IMG/VR virus record: IMGVR_UViG_3300037587_000516
Location: 1-64,000 of that record
Reading direction: 5' to 3' (one strand)
Origin: a virus
DNA: 64,000 nucleotides
The notes beneath the pieces are model-generated. The model worked only from the letters and a program-made list of their open reading frames with translations. It was not told the origin of the DNA and made no database searches. Below are positions 38,955 to 47,594 of the stretch, piece by piece. The position numbers were made by a program, and so were the translations under genes. Numbering within the stretch: the stretch's first letter is position 1; each line of letters begins with the position of its first letter.

Positions 38955-39220
38955 TGAAAACTATTAAAGTGAACAACTATTTTAATGTCCCAATTAAATT
39001 TACTGGTATTGCTGATTTTGACAGCGGCACTTTAGTTTGGTTTTTGGATGGAAGGAGACATAGAGTTGATGGACCTGCTGTTGAATATGCTGATGGCATT
39101 AAGGTTTGGTGGTTGAATGGTGAGTTTGTGTCAGAAGAAGAACATGCTAAAAGAACTGCTTATCTTAGGACTACTCTTGGTAAGTTGATATTCAATGAGC
39201 ATTTTAAATTGGAGGAATAG
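38954..39220 (+). CDS. WYLNG repeat protein, copy 16 (88 aa)
   Basis: MKTIK-type (MKTIKVNNYF), one unit (RRHRVDGPAVEY), with a VWFLDG variant. Full tail FNEHFKLEE. Ends with TTGGAGGAATAG, the ribosome-binding site of the DNA polymerase gene that begins at the next base. Confidence 0.8.
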   Translation: MKTIKVNNYFNVPIKFTGIADFDSGTLVWFLDGRRHRVDGPAVEYADGIKVWWLNGEFVSEEEHAKRTAYLRTTLGKLIFNEHFKLEE

Positions 39221-41740
39221 ATGACCGATTATTATATAGATGACCAAGAAGCTGCTGATGATTTTCTGGCGTATATCAAAGAAGATGGTATTACGTTAAA
39301 GCCAGAGAAGTTCGCAAATAATAATATGTATGCTATAGCCTCTGATGGAAATCGCTATATAATTGAACACAAGTTTGGTAAATTAATTAGCCCTTATATT
39401 AAAACTAAGCCCAGTGTATTAAAAGTGGGGGGCGGAAAAAATTCTGTGCAGCATTCCGTAAAAAAGGATTATAAAATAGCATTAACGAATAAAGATAGGG
39501 CTAGTATGGAGGCTCACATTAATGAGTTTGATGTGCATGCATTTGATGTAGAGACTACTGGGCTTAATGTTAGGAAAGAGACCGTTATAGGCTTTTCCGT
39601 TTGCGGAAAGGAAGGAACTTCGTTCTATTACCCCCTATATCAGTGGCTAAACGACACTCTTGAGCCTATAGAAAGCAACCTAGAGAAGTGCAACCACTTT
39701 TTGATGTTACTAAAAGACAAAAAGCTAGTAACTTGGAACGGATCGTTTGATACTAGGATTACAAAGAATGATCTAGGAGTTGACTTAATTTCCTCCATAT
39801 ACGCCGACGGAATGCTGCTAAAACACACCCTACAAGAAGATGGGCCCTTCGGATTAAAAGCAACTGGGGTTGAAATACAAGAGCACATAGGACTTAACGT
39901 AGAAGAAGATGCAAATAAAGAGCAGATAGCTCTGAAGGCTAATATAGAAAAGAACGGCGGGTCAACTACAAAGAAAAACTATCAGATGTTTATGGCTGAT
40001 CTAGAAGTTCTTGGGATCTATGGGTGCGCAGATGCTGATTTGACTTTGAGAATATACCACTACTACTTAGAGAAGTTGCGGGAAGAGGGATTAGAGGAGT
40101 TCTTTTTTGAAGATGAAGTAATGCCGCTGTATAAAGAAGTCACTATTCCTATGGAAGAAAATGGGGTGGCTATAAACATGGAGTTGTTGCAGAATACTAA
40201 GGATGAGATAGAGGAGGATATATTAGCTTTGAGAGAGAACGTAATATCTTCTCTCATGGAGACGGAGTACTTTGCAGATTGGTTAACTGAGGTAGCAACC
40301 AAAAAGTTCCCAGCAAAACCTACTGGAAAATTTGTACAGGAAATAATACGCCAGCATGAATTAGACTTGCCGGAACTTGCTCCTCATGGACCCATTCCTA
40401 TTAGAAAATACAGTATTGCTAAAAAGGGCGTAGAAAGTTTGCCGGACAGCCTAGCAAAAAGCTTTATACAAAGAAAAGAACTAGACTACTCATCTCTTAA
40501 TTTGGTGGATATTTCCATAAAGTTGTGGAAGGAAAAAGAAGGGTCTCTTATAAACATATCGTCCAAGCCTCAACTGATGTCGTTAGTATTTGGTAAGATG
40601 GGAGTTAAGCCTCTTTCTAAGACTGAGAAAGGAACTCCTCAATTTAATGATACTATGGTTGAATACTTGGCGGATAACGGACATGAGTGGGCGTCTATTT
40701 TAAGAAACTACAATAGGCTAATTAAAATACGCGGGGCTTATGTGGACAGGTTTTTGGACGGGCATGAGGACGGTAAGTTTTACTTTTCTTATAAGCAACA
40801 TGGCACTATTAGTGGCAGGTATGGGTCTGATGCACAGCAGCTTCCTAGGCCTATGGAAGAAGGCCAGGATGCTGAGGTAGTATTAAAGTATGTGAATAGA
40901 ATCCGCAAGTTTTTCATAAGCGGAGAAGATAGAATATTCATTGACTCAGATTACGAAAGTCTTGAGCCCCATGTATTTGCCCATGTTTCTGGAGATAAAG
41001 GGCTTATAGACATATTCAACAAAGGACATGACTTCTATTCCACTATTGCAATTGCTACTGAGGAGTTAGAAGGAGTTAGTGCAGATAAAAGTGCGGACAA
41101 TTATCTAGGGAAGGTTGATAAACAAAAGAGACAGACGGCTAAAGCATATGCTCTCGGGGTTCCATATGGAATGACCGGATTCGCTTTAGGAAAGACTTTG
41201 GACATAGACACTGAGGAGGCAGAAGTCCTCATAGACAACTACATGGAGTCGTACCCTCAGCTTAAAAGCTGGATGGATAAGTCTAAGAAACACGCTCAAG
41301 ATTTTGGCTATATTTCCTCAGAGGCAGGTAGGATCAGGCATCTACCACAGGTAAAAGAGATATATGCAGTACACAAAGACAGGCTACTAAGCTTCAAGTA
41401 CAGAGCTAGAGTATCTAAAAGATTCGGCAGAGAAGAAATTAAATCAAAGTACAGAGATTATAAGAACGGAGTAAACAACAGTAGGAACTTTCAAATACAG
41501 TCTTTATCCGCCAGCATAGTAAATAGAGCGGCCATAGCCATAAATAGGGAGTTCAAAGAAAGGGGTATAAATGGATACTGCTGTGCCCAAGTACACGATC
41601 AACTTATACTAGATGTACCAGAAAGCTCAAAAGACGTATGTAAGGAGATTGTTAGGGATATGATGGAGAACACTACTAAATTATCACTAAGCATAAAAGC
41701 TCCGCCAGAATTTGGTAGAAACTGGCAAGAAGCGCATTAA
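39221..41740 (+). CDS. family A DNA polymerase with 3'-5' exonuclease (839 aa)
   Basis: Replicative polymerase. Exonuclease motif I FDVETTGL (about residue 108). Polymerase motif A FIDSDYESLEPHV (near 573), motif B around KRQTAKAYALGVPYGMTGF with the O-helix Lys/Tyr, motif C QVHDQLILDVPE (near 790), where the usual HDE is HDQ. No 5' nuclease domain, as in T7-like polymerases. An insert of roughly 100 residues lies between the exonuclease and thumb. Translation is coupled to a repeat cassette just upstream. Confidence 0.93.
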   Translation: MTDYYIDDQEAADDFLAYIKEDGITLKPEKFANNNMYAIASDGNRYIIEHKFGKLISPYIKTKPSVLKVGGGKNSVQHSVKKDYKIALTNKDRASMEAHINEFDVHAFDVETTGLNVRKETVIGFSVCGKEGTSFYYPLYQWLNDTLEPIESNLEKCNHFLMLLKDKKLVTWNGSFDTRITKNDLGVDLISSIYADGMLLKHTLQEDGPFGLKATGVEIQEHIGLNVEEDANKEQIALKANIEKNGGSTTKKNYQMFMADLEVLGIYGCADADLTLRIYHYYLEKLREEGLEEFFFEDEVMPLYKEVTIPMEENGVAINMELLQNTKDEIEEDILALRENVISSLMETEYFADWLTEVATKKFPAKPTGKFVQEIIRQHELDLPELAPHGPIPIRKYSIAKKGVESLPDSLAKSFIQRKELDYSSLNLVDISIKLWKEKEGSLINISSKPQLMSLVFGKMGVKPLSKTEKGTPQFNDTMVEYLADNGHEWASILRNYNRLIKIRGAYVDRFLDGHEDGKFYFSYKQHGTISGRYGSDAQQLPRPMEEGQDAEVVLKYVNRIRKFFISGEDRIFIDSDYESLEPHVFAHVSGDKGLIDIFNKGHDFYSTIAIATEELEGVSADKSADNYLGKVDKQKRQTAKAYALGVPYGMTGFALGKTLDIDTEEAEVLIDNYMESYPQLKSWMDKSKKHAQDFGYISSEAGRIRHLPQVKEIYAVHKDRLLSFKYRARVSKRFGREEIKSKYRDYKNGVNNSRNFQIQSLSASIVNRAAIAINREFKERGINGYCCAQVHDQLILDVPESSKDVCKEIVRDMMENTTKLSLSIKAPPEFGRNWQEAH

Positions 41741-41754
41741 TTTACACAAAAAGC

Positions 41755-41783
41755 TTTACAAAGGCGAATAGCTGTAGTACATT
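41755..41783 (+). promoter_or_regulatory. sigma-70-like promoter, weak
   Basis: TTTACA at 41755-41760, 17-base spacer, TACATT at 41778-41783. It would drive the three tandem repeat cassettes that follow. Confidence 0.45.
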
Positions 41784-41801
41784 AGTATATGGGAGTTGGA
41801 T

Positions 41802-42140
41802 ATGAAAACAATAAAAGTGGACGACAATTGGCATAAGCCAGATAAATTCACAGGAATTGCTGAATATCCTAATGGCGATGAGTATTGGTATTTGAATGGT
41901 AAATATCATAGAGTCGACGGACCTGCTATTGAATATGCTGGTGGTGGTAAGTATTGGTATTTGAATGGTAAAATGCATAGAGTTGGCGGACCTGCTGAGG
42001 AATGGTCAGATGGTAGTGAGTTTTGGTTTTTGAATGGTGAGATGCTAACAGAAGAAGAGCATGATAAAAGAACAGCCTATTTAAGAACTACATTAGGCAA
42101 ACTAATATTCAATGAGCATTTTAAGTTGGAGGACTCGTGA
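41802..42140 (+). CDS. WYLNG repeat protein, copy 17 (112 aa)
   Basis: MKTIK-type; ATG at 41802 chosen over a TTG 6 bases upstream because GGGAG is correctly spaced. Two units (KYHRVDGPAIEY, KMHRVGGPAEEW), full tail FNEHFKLEDS. First of a second head-to-tail triplet. Confidence 0.8.
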   Translation: MKTIKVDDNWHKPDKFTGIAEYPNGDEYWYLNGKYHRVDGPAIEYAGGGKYWYLNGKMHRVGGPAEEWSDGSEFWFLNGEMLTEEEHDKRTAYLRTTLGKLIFNEHFKLEDS

Positions 42141-42406
42141 GAGTATTTAAAGGGTGGTTTGGTGACGAACCAGATAATTTCACCGGAATTGTTGAGTCTG
42201 AGAATGGGGACAGGGCTTGGTGTTTGAATGGTGAATGTCATAGAGTTGACGGACCTGCTATTGAGTGGGGTGATAGTGGAAGTTGGTCGTGGTATTTGAA
42301 TGGTGTGATGATAACAGAGGAAGAGCACACTAAAAAGACAGCGGGGTATAGAACTACCTTGGGAAAATTGATTTTTAATGAGCATTTTAAATTGGAGGAG
42401 AAATGA
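42137..42406 (+). CDS. WYLNG repeat protein, copy 18 (89 aa)
   Basis: GTG start (MRVFKGW). One unit (ECHRVDGPAIEW), then GSWSWYLNG as in copy 11. Full tail FNEHFKLEEK. The previous copy's GTTGGAGGACTC is its ribosome-binding site. Confidence 0.8.
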   Translation: MRVFKGWFGDEPDNFTGIVESENGDRAWCLNGECHRVDGPAIEWGDSGSWSWYLNGVMITEEEHTKKTAGYRTTLGKLIFNEHFKLEEK

Positions 42407-42756
42407 AGGTATTTAAAGGGTGGTTTGGAGATCAACCAGATAACTTTACTGGGATTGTTGAAACTCCGCGTGGTAATAAGTATTGGTATTTAAATGGTGA
42501 GAGACATAGAGTGGGTGGACCTGCTAGTGAATATCCTGGTGGCAGTAAGCGGTGGTATTTGAATGGACTAAGACATAGAGTTGACGGACCTGCTAGTGAA
42601 TGGGCTGATGGCACTGAGATTTGGTATTTGAATGATGTAGAAATGACAGAAGATGAGCACACTAAAAGGACCGCTTGCTATAGAACTACCTTGGGTAGAT
42701 TAATACTAAAAAAAGAAGGGCATTTTAAACTACAAACTGAGGAGGAATCAGTATGA
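42403..42756 (+). CDS. WYLNG repeat protein, copy 19 (117 aa)
   Basis: MKVFKGW-type, two units (ERHRVGGPASEY, LRHRVDGPASEW). Tail TACYRTTLGRLILKKEGHFKLQTEEESV is extended, but the DNA still contains GAGGAAT before the next start. Last of the triplet. Confidence 0.8.
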   Translation: MKVFKGWFGDQPDNFTGIVETPRGNKYWYLNGERHRVGGPASEYPGGSKRWYLNGLRHRVDGPASEWADGTEIWYLNDVEMTEDEHTKRTACYRTTLGRLILKKEGHFKLQTEEESV

Positions 42757-42938
42757 CAGAAGCGGAAATGGAAGAGGTATTGTATGATGAAGAGACTAGT
42801 AGTGTGGAGGAGTTTGAGATATATGACTTGCGGGATAGGATAGCTGAGCTGGAGAATAAGATAGAATATGCCAAGTCTAATCTGCTGGAGCACATGGAAG
42901 AAGAAGCTATTGCGGAAATATTTGGCGAAAAAGATTGA
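42753..42938 (+). CDS. acidic coiled-coil protein (61 aa)
   Basis: Very acidic (EAEMEEVLYDEETSS), with a coiled coil DLRDRIAELENKIEYAK. Coupled to copy 19 by a 4-base overlap. Unknown. Confidence 0.55.
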   Translation: MTEAEMEEVLYDEETSSVEEFEIYDLRDRIAELENKIEYAKSNLLEHMEEEAIAEIFGEKD

Positions 42939-42963
42939 CAATAGTATGATAGTATGATAACAT
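42935..42963 (+). promoter_or_regulatory. sigma-70-like promoter before pyrophosphatase leader
   Basis: TTGACA at 42935-42940, 17-base spacer, TAACAT at 42958-42963. Several TATGAT-like sequences inside the spacer make the exact -10 uncertain. Confidence 0.55.
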
Positions 42964-42989
42964 AGTATTAAGAATGGGCGTCACATACG

Positions 42990-43145
42990 TCACTACATTC
43001 TAGTTACGGAAAATCTTATACTAGCCTAATAGGGCTAGAATATTCTTTATGAGTTCAAACTAGAGCAACCTGATGGAATAGGGAAGCTCTGGAAACACGG
43101 GATTGGTTACCCTAAGTAACCATTTTTTAACCAAAGGAAAAACAA
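42990..43145 (+). ncRNA. structured 5' leader with terminator-like hairpin, upstream of pyrophosphatase
   Basis: A transcript from 42935 would have a leader of about 175 bases with three hairpins: CTAGCC/GGCTAG (43021-43038), AGAGC-CCT/AGG-GCTCT (43062-43090), and TGGTTAC/GTAACCA (43104-43122) followed by TTTTTT, a good intrinsic terminator 18 bases before the gene's start. A terminator between promoter and start codon implies attenuation or a riboswitch-like control. I could not match it to a known class. Confidence 0.5.
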
Positions 43146-43574
43146 ATGTTAGTAACAATGAAAGTTGAAATTGTAGCTGGATCAAAAGAGAAGTGGGAAG
43201 TTGACAAAGGTACTGGTGAACTTAAATTAGATAGGGTAATCGAAATCCCTTACCCTTACAACTATGGGTATATAAAAGGAACCTTGGCTGAAGATAACGA
43301 CCAATTGGATGTGTTTTTAATAGGGACATCCGATAAATTAATCCCGGGGTCTACTATTGAAGTTGAGGTTAGGAATATTATTGAGATGATTGATAATGAC
43401 GAAGTTGATCATAAGATAATTGCAGCTTTGCCGAACACATTGATTAAGTTCCATGAAACTGATAAAGTTAAAAAGTTTCTTATGGATTATAAAACTGGGG
43501 TTGTTGTTGGTAGATGTTTGGGTCCAGCTGCGGCAGAAGAGTATGTTAAGTTTTGCAGAGAAAGGAATAAATAG
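43146..43574 (+). CDS. inorganic pyrophosphatase, family I (142 aa)
   Basis: Near the start VEIVAGSKEKWEVDKGTGELKLDR, then PYPYNYGYIKGTLAEDNDQLDVFLIG, the hallmark of soluble Ppa (usual D-G-D-x-x-D read as EDNDQLD). Hydrolyses the pyrophosphate released by DNA synthesis. Shorter than typical bacterial Ppa (about 175 residues). Leader and start (MLVT before MKVEIV) leave two possible ATGs at 43146 and 43158. AAAGGAAAAACAA precedes the first. Confidence 0.85.
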   Translation: MLVTMKVEIVAGSKEKWEVDKGTGELKLDRVIEIPYPYNYGYIKGTLAEDNDQLDVFLIGTSDKLIPGSTIEVEVRNIIEMIDNDEVDHKIIAALPNTLIKFHETDKVKKFLMDYKTGVVVGRCLGPAAAEEYVKFCRERNK

Positions 43575-44827
43575 TGTCTTATAATGATGATAGTATTAAG
43601 TATTTGAAAGTATTGCGGGAAGAGACTGGTCTCGATTGGGTCGAAATAACGGAGGCTTGGAATGAAAAGTTTGCGGACCAGTATGGAAGTAAAACACTTA
43701 ATGCTTTGCGGAAAACTTACCGTAGATACCAAGATGATGATATAACTGATGATGTGCTTATTAAGAATATGCAGACTGCGTTTACTGCTAAGAAAACTGC
43801 TAGTAAGCTGCGCAAAGAAAATAAGGCGTTAACTGAAGACTCAATTTCTTCAGAAGCGTTTTTGTCTGAGCTGTTAGATATCAACAAAAAAGCCCCAATC
43901 AAATACCACAAAAAGGTAAAACTAATTAAATCGAAAAAGGTCGCAAGAACTATTGTGGCTCATGTTAGTGATACTCATATTGGATGTAACATACATAAGG
44001 ATGAGCAGGGTGGAGCAAATGAATACAATCCAACAATTGCGGCTAGAAGATTTGCTCTTTATTTTAAGACATTGGCTGAGTACAAGGTAGATCACAGAGA
44101 CGAAACTGATTTAGTATTGGTGTTGAATGGTGATATTTTTGCTGGGATAATTCACAACCAGGAATCAGTTGATCCCATGTCTACTCAATTTTCTAGCGCA
44201 CTTAGGATATTTACCCAAGGCATTTCTTATTTAGCCCAGCACTTTAAAAACATCACTGTAGTATGTACTTCGGGTAACCATGATAGGTTTATAACGAAGA
44301 CTGATAAAGGTAGACAGATGGATCAAAAATGGGATTCATTTACAACAATGCTGTATTCGTCACTACAACAAGGGTTTAGGGATTATAAGAGTATTGAGTT
44401 TATTATACCCGAAAGTCCATACGCTAGATTGTTAGTACAAGGCCATTGGTTGTTTATCACTCACGGCGACACGGTAATCAACTTAGGAAATCCTAGTAAG
44501 TCGATAAACGTAGAAGCTATTACAAACCAAGTAAACAACTTTATAACAGGTAGCGGAGTTGATATTGATGTCCTTATGGTAGGGCATGTACACAAGGAAC
44601 TATTCTTTACCTTAAACAACGGAGTTAGCCTAGCAATTAACGGAACGTTGTCAGGAAACGATAGTTTTTCACAAAGCATAGGTTACCTAGTAAACAGATC
44701 ATGCCAGCAGTTTTTTGAAATGACCCCAGAGTTTAAGATGGGAGATATGAGATTTGTTGATTTAACAGCAGCTGACGACGATAAATCGTTAGAAAAGATT
44801 ATTGAGCCGCTTAAGGGCAAGTTTTAA
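43574..44827 (+). CDS. phosphoesterase/exonuclease-like protein with N-terminal helical region (417 aa)
   Basis: N-terminal 110 residues helical and basic, perhaps DNA binding (LDWVEITEAWNEKF...RKTYRRYQ). The catalytic domain has HVSDTHIGCNIH, LNGDIFAG, TSGNHDRF, THGDTV and VGHVHKE, as in SbcD/Mre11-type metallophosphoesterases. Known phage relatives act as nucleases or recombination enzymes. Here it follows pyrophosphatase in a replication-related cluster. Confidence 0.8.
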   Translation: MSYNDDSIKYLKVLREETGLDWVEITEAWNEKFADQYGSKTLNALRKTYRRYQDDDITDDVLIKNMQTAFTAKKTASKLRKENKALTEDSISSEAFLSELLDINKKAPIKYHKKVKLIKSKKVARTIVAHVSDTHIGCNIHKDEQGGANEYNPTIAARRFALYFKTLAEYKVDHRDETDLVLVLNGDIFAGIIHNQESVDPMSTQFSSALRIFTQGISYLAQHFKNITVVCTSGNHDRFITKTDKGRQMDQKWDSFTTMLYSSLQQGFRDYKSIEFIIPESPYARLLVQGHWLFITHGDTVINLGNPSKSINVEAITNQVNNFITGSGVDIDVLMVGHVHKELFFTLNNGVSLAINGTLSGNDSFSQSIGYLVNRSCQQFFEMTPEFKMGDMRFVDLTAADDDKSLEKIIEPLKGKF

Positions 44828-45445
44828 ATGTTGGTTGACGGAGGTACTAAAACATGTAGCGAATGTAGAATGACGAAATGCATTTCTCTGTTTCACAGAA
44901 ATAGGTCTAAAAAGGATGGGCGTAGCAGACTCTGTGCGGAATGTAAAACACAAATAGCAAGAAAATGGGCAGCTGCCAATAAAGAAAAGAAGGCTAAACA
45001 CAACAAGAAGTACGCGGCTAAAAACAAAGAAAAGATCGCCGCATACAAAGTAAAATACTACGAAGAAAACAAAGACAAAATAAACGCATACAGAAAGAAC
45101 AGAAAGGAAACCAACACACAATTCCGACTAGAGTGCGCGCTGCGCATTAGAATCAACAAAGTAATAAACAGAGGATACAAAGTTGGATCAGCAGTGGACG
45201 ACCTAGGATGCACTTCAACAGAGTTGAAGGCATACCTTGAGTCCAAGTTTGAAGCCGGGATGAGTTGGGAGAACTGGTCCCAGTATGGATGGCACATTGA
45301 TCACATCAAGCCGCTGTCCAGCTTTAACCTAGAGGACCGCGAAGAGTTTTTAGAAGCATGTAACTATACTAACCTACAACCACTATGGGCGGAAGATAAT
45401 TTGAAAAAAGGAAGTAAGTTGGAGGCAAACAATGGGAATTCGTGA
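44828..45445 (+). CDS. HNH endonuclease (205 aa)
   Basis: N-terminal zinc-binding part (CSECRMTKCISLFH...CAECK), a Lys-rich linker, then the HNH core WHIDHIKPLSSFNLEDREEF...NYTNLQPLWAEDNLKKGSK, a common form in phages. Probably a free-standing homing endonuclease. Confidence 0.88.
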   Translation: MLVDGGTKTCSECRMTKCISLFHRNRSKKDGRSRLCAECKTQIARKWAAANKEKKAKHNKKYAAKNKEKIAAYKVKYYEENKDKINAYRKNRKETNTQFRLECALRIRINKVINRGYKVGSAVDDLGCTSTELKAYLESKFEAGMSWENWSQYGWHIDHIKPLSSFNLEDREEFLEACNYTNLQPLWAEDNLKKGSKLEANNGNS

Positions 45446-45971
45446 TGACGAAATCAACAGACTAAAGAAATACGCCGAGGGACTCGGCATTAAAATCACC
45501 CTTGTCCCATTCTACAGAGGTTCCGGCGGCGGCGAATGGGACATGAGCAGCAGAGAGATAACCATATATACTAGAGACGACTGGTCCAAAACGGACTACA
45601 TACTAACTATACTACACGAATTAGGACACCACCTAGACTGGGTATACAACGACAAAAAGGACAGCGCCATATCATACAAAGCATACGCGATGCTAAACCA
45701 AGGACACATGTATGGTCCTAGGTTGGATATGTCACAGAAGTATAGGGATGTGTTGTTGGCCGAGGAAGAAGCCGGGGTTTACTACATGGACATACTGCAC
45801 AAAGAGCTTGATTTAAAAATACCGCTATGGAAAGTTAAAATGCAACAAGAGCTGGACTTGTATGATTATGTGTGTCTTAGTAAAGAGGGCCGATTTTCTA
45901 CTACAAAAGAATACCGAGCCCACAGGAAAACGATAAAAGCGCACTATAAAAAAACGTATGGAGATGTATGA
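45432..45971 (+). CDS. ImmA/IrrE-like zinc metallopeptidase (179 aa)
   Basis: LTILHELGHHLDW holds the HExxH motif (His62-Glu63-x2-His66). The preceding strands (GEWDMSSREITIYTRDD) fit M78/ImmA-like domains. Glu in AEEEAGVYYMD later could be the third ligand. ImmA-type enzymes cleave phage repressors; here the substrate is unknown. Begins 14 bases within the HNH gene. Confidence 0.75.
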   Translation: MGIRDDEINRLKKYAEGLGIKITLVPFYRGSGGGEWDMSSREITIYTRDDWSKTDYILTILHELGHHLDWVYNDKKDSAISYKAYAMLNQGHMYGPRLDMSQKYRDVLLAEEEAGVYYMDILHKELDLKIPLWKVKMQQELDLYDYVCLSKEGRFSTTKEYRAHRKTIKAHYKKTYGDV

Positions 45972-46189
45972 AAAAATCTGATATGATTAAAGAGCTAGCA
46001 GGTTGGTTTGAAGTCGAATTTAACGAAAACCCACAGGATTCTATAGTATCAGCTAAGCGAATGTTAGAGTTTGTAGAGCATCTTGGAATGGTATCAGAAG
46101 AGTGGCTCGAAGAAAGCATTAAGAAAAATCTTGAGAACTTTGGTGTAGAAATTCATAACGAAATATATGGGGAGCCGGAGGAAAAATGA
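45968..46189 (+). CDS. helical protein (73 aa)
   Basis: Starts in the stop of the peptidase gene. Acidic and helical (DMIKELAGWFEVEFNEN). Possibly the partner of the peptidase given tight coupling. Unknown. Confidence 0.55.
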   Translation: MKKSDMIKELAGWFEVEFNENPQDSIVSAKRMLEFVEHLGMVSEEWLEESIKKNLENFGVEIHNEIYGEPEEK

Positions 46190-46470
46190 AAACAATAAAG
46201 CTAGAGTCAGTTTGGAGTGGGCCAGATAATTACACCGGAATTGTTGAAAATCCATATGGTGATAAGGTTTGGTTTTTGAATGGTCTAAGACATAGAGTTG
46301 ATGGACCTGCTTGTGTGTGGGATGATGGAGATGAGTGGTGGTATTTGACTGATGAGTATATGACAGAGGAAGAGCACAGTAAAAGAACTGCTTACTTAAG
46401 AACCACACTAGGCAGACTTATACTAAAAGAACACTTTACATTAGGAGATGAAAATGCAAGTAAAGATTAA
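46186..46470 (+). CDS. WYLNG repeat protein, copy 20 (94 aa)
   Basis: MKTIK-type (MKTIKLESVW), one unit (LRHRVDGPACVW). Tail LILKEHFTLGDENASKD. Its end overlaps the dUTPase gene by 17 bases and carries GGAGATGAAA as the dUTPase ribosome-binding site. Confidence 0.8.
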   Translation: MKTIKLESVWSGPDNYTGIVENPYGDKVWFLNGLRHRVDGPACVWDDGDEWWYLTDEYMTEEEHSKRTAYLRTTLGRLILKEHFTLGDENASKD

Positions 46471-46876
46471 GCGTCTGCACCCAGACGCGAAAATACCCCA
46501 AAAAGCCCACCAAGGGGATGCTGGATTTGATCTAGTAGCTGTCACAAAAGAACTAACCCCACAAGGTTATATTGAAATGAAAACCGGCCTTGGCTTCGAG
46601 ATCCCTCCGGGCCACATGGGGTTGCTGTTTCCAAGGTCTAGTATATCAAATACTAAAATGACCTTGACCAATTCTGTCGGTGTACTTGATGAGAATTTTA
46701 GAGGAGATGTTAGCTTTAGATTTAAGCCCGCAACTTCTGGAAAAGGTGGGTATGAAATAGGAGACAAAATAGGCCAACTAGTAATCATGCCTTATCCTAG
46801 TATTGAGTTAGTTGAAGTTGATGAGCTAGATGAAACTGATCGTGGAACTGGTTCCTATGGGTCGTCTGGAAAATGA
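46454..46876 (+). CDS. dut: dUTPase (140 aa)
   Basis: All five conserved motifs in order: AGFDLVA, PRSSIS, GVLDENFRGDV, KIGQLVIMP, RGTGSYGSSG. Hydrolyses dUTP to dUMP, preventing uracil incorporation and feeding dTMP synthesis. Usual length of a trimeric dUTPase. The second ATG (46454) is preferred, with GGAG 7 bases upstream. Overlaps copy 21. Confidence 0.93.
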   Translation: MQVKIKRLHPDAKIPQKAHQGDAGFDLVAVTKELTPQGYIEMKTGLGFEIPPGHMGLLFPRSSISNTKMTLTNSVGVLDENFRGDVSFRFKPATSGKGGYEIGDKIGQLVIMPYPSIELVEVDELDETDRGTGSYGSSGK

Positions 46877-47142
46877 AAACAATTAAAGTAAAGTATTGGC
46901 TTGATAGACCTTGTAATTTCACGGGGATTGTTGAATGTTATAATGGAGATAATATTTGGCTTTTGAATGGTAAAAGGCACAGAGTAGACGGACCTGCTAG
47001 TGAATGTGCCGGTGGTGATAAGTATTGGTTTTTGAATGGTGTTCGTATGACAGAAGAAGAGCATTATAAAAGGACAGCGTGGACTAGGACTACATTAGGT
47101 AAATTGATATTCAATGAGCATTTCACATTAGACGGAGAGTAG
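46873..47142 (+). CDS. WYLNG repeat protein, copy 21 (89 aa)
   Basis: MKTIK-type (MKTIKVKYWL), one unit (KRHRVDGPASEC), tail TAWTRTTLGKLIFNEHFTLDGE. ATGA overlap with the dUTPase stop. The next gene starts directly after its TAG with GGAGAG upstream. Confidence 0.8.
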   Translation: MKTIKVKYWLDRPCNFTGIVECYNGDNIWLLNGKRHRVDGPASECAGGDKYWFLNGVRMTEEEHYKRTAWTRTTLGKLIFNEHFTLDGE

Positions 47143-47346
47143 ATGGACTGTGTAAACATAAAGCCAATATTAGCAGCAATAAAATACCTGTGCGACAAAA
47201 GTCCACATTTATATTACAGCTCCCAAAGAGACGGGATCGTTAATTTGTATCAGTGGTATGATCCTTATTGCCAAGGATTAAAACAGTGGAATAAATCTTT
47301 AACTATAAACATGTACACAAATCAAATGGACGGGAGATTAGATTGA
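47143..47346 (+). CDS. hypothetical protein (67 aa)
   Basis: Start directly after copy 21. Aromatic-rich (YQWYDPYCQGLKQWNKS). Not recognised. Overlaps the next gene by 4 bases. Confidence 0.55.
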   Translation: MDCVNIKPILAAIKYLCDKSPHLYYSSQRDGIVNLYQWYDPYCQGLKQWNKSLTINMYTNQMDGRLD

Positions 47347-47594
47347 AGGGAAAATCCAAAGTTCCAGAAAAAGCAACCACAGACAAGCTACGTTACTATA
47401 AAGGCGTTGTCAAAGAACTTACAAAAGAATTGCGGAATCTAAAGGATAGGGTCGGTGATTTGGAAACACAGATGTCTAAGATATACACAAACCCGAAAAA
47501 GTATACTAAAACTAAAGCTAGTATAGATGAAAGAGAGCGGGAATTGCTTTTGAAAAAATATAACCCGGATTATAAAAAGGATGGAGAGAAATGA
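47343..47594 (+). CDS. basic coiled-coil protein (83 aa)
   Basis: TTG start with GGGAGATTAGA upstream, overlapping the previous stop by 4 bases. Lys-rich coiled coil (VVKELTKELRNLKDRVGDLE). Overlaps copy 22. Unknown. Confidence 0.5.
   Translation: MKGKSKVPEKATTDKLRYYKGVVKELTKELRNLKDRVGDLETQMSKIYTNPKKYTKTKASIDERERELLLKKYNPDYKKDGEK

Noticed and set aside
43021-43090. Possible tRNA (GAGTTCAAACT resembles a T arm)
   Set aside because: The flanking bases do not pair as a T stem, and no anticodon or acceptor stem can be folded around it.
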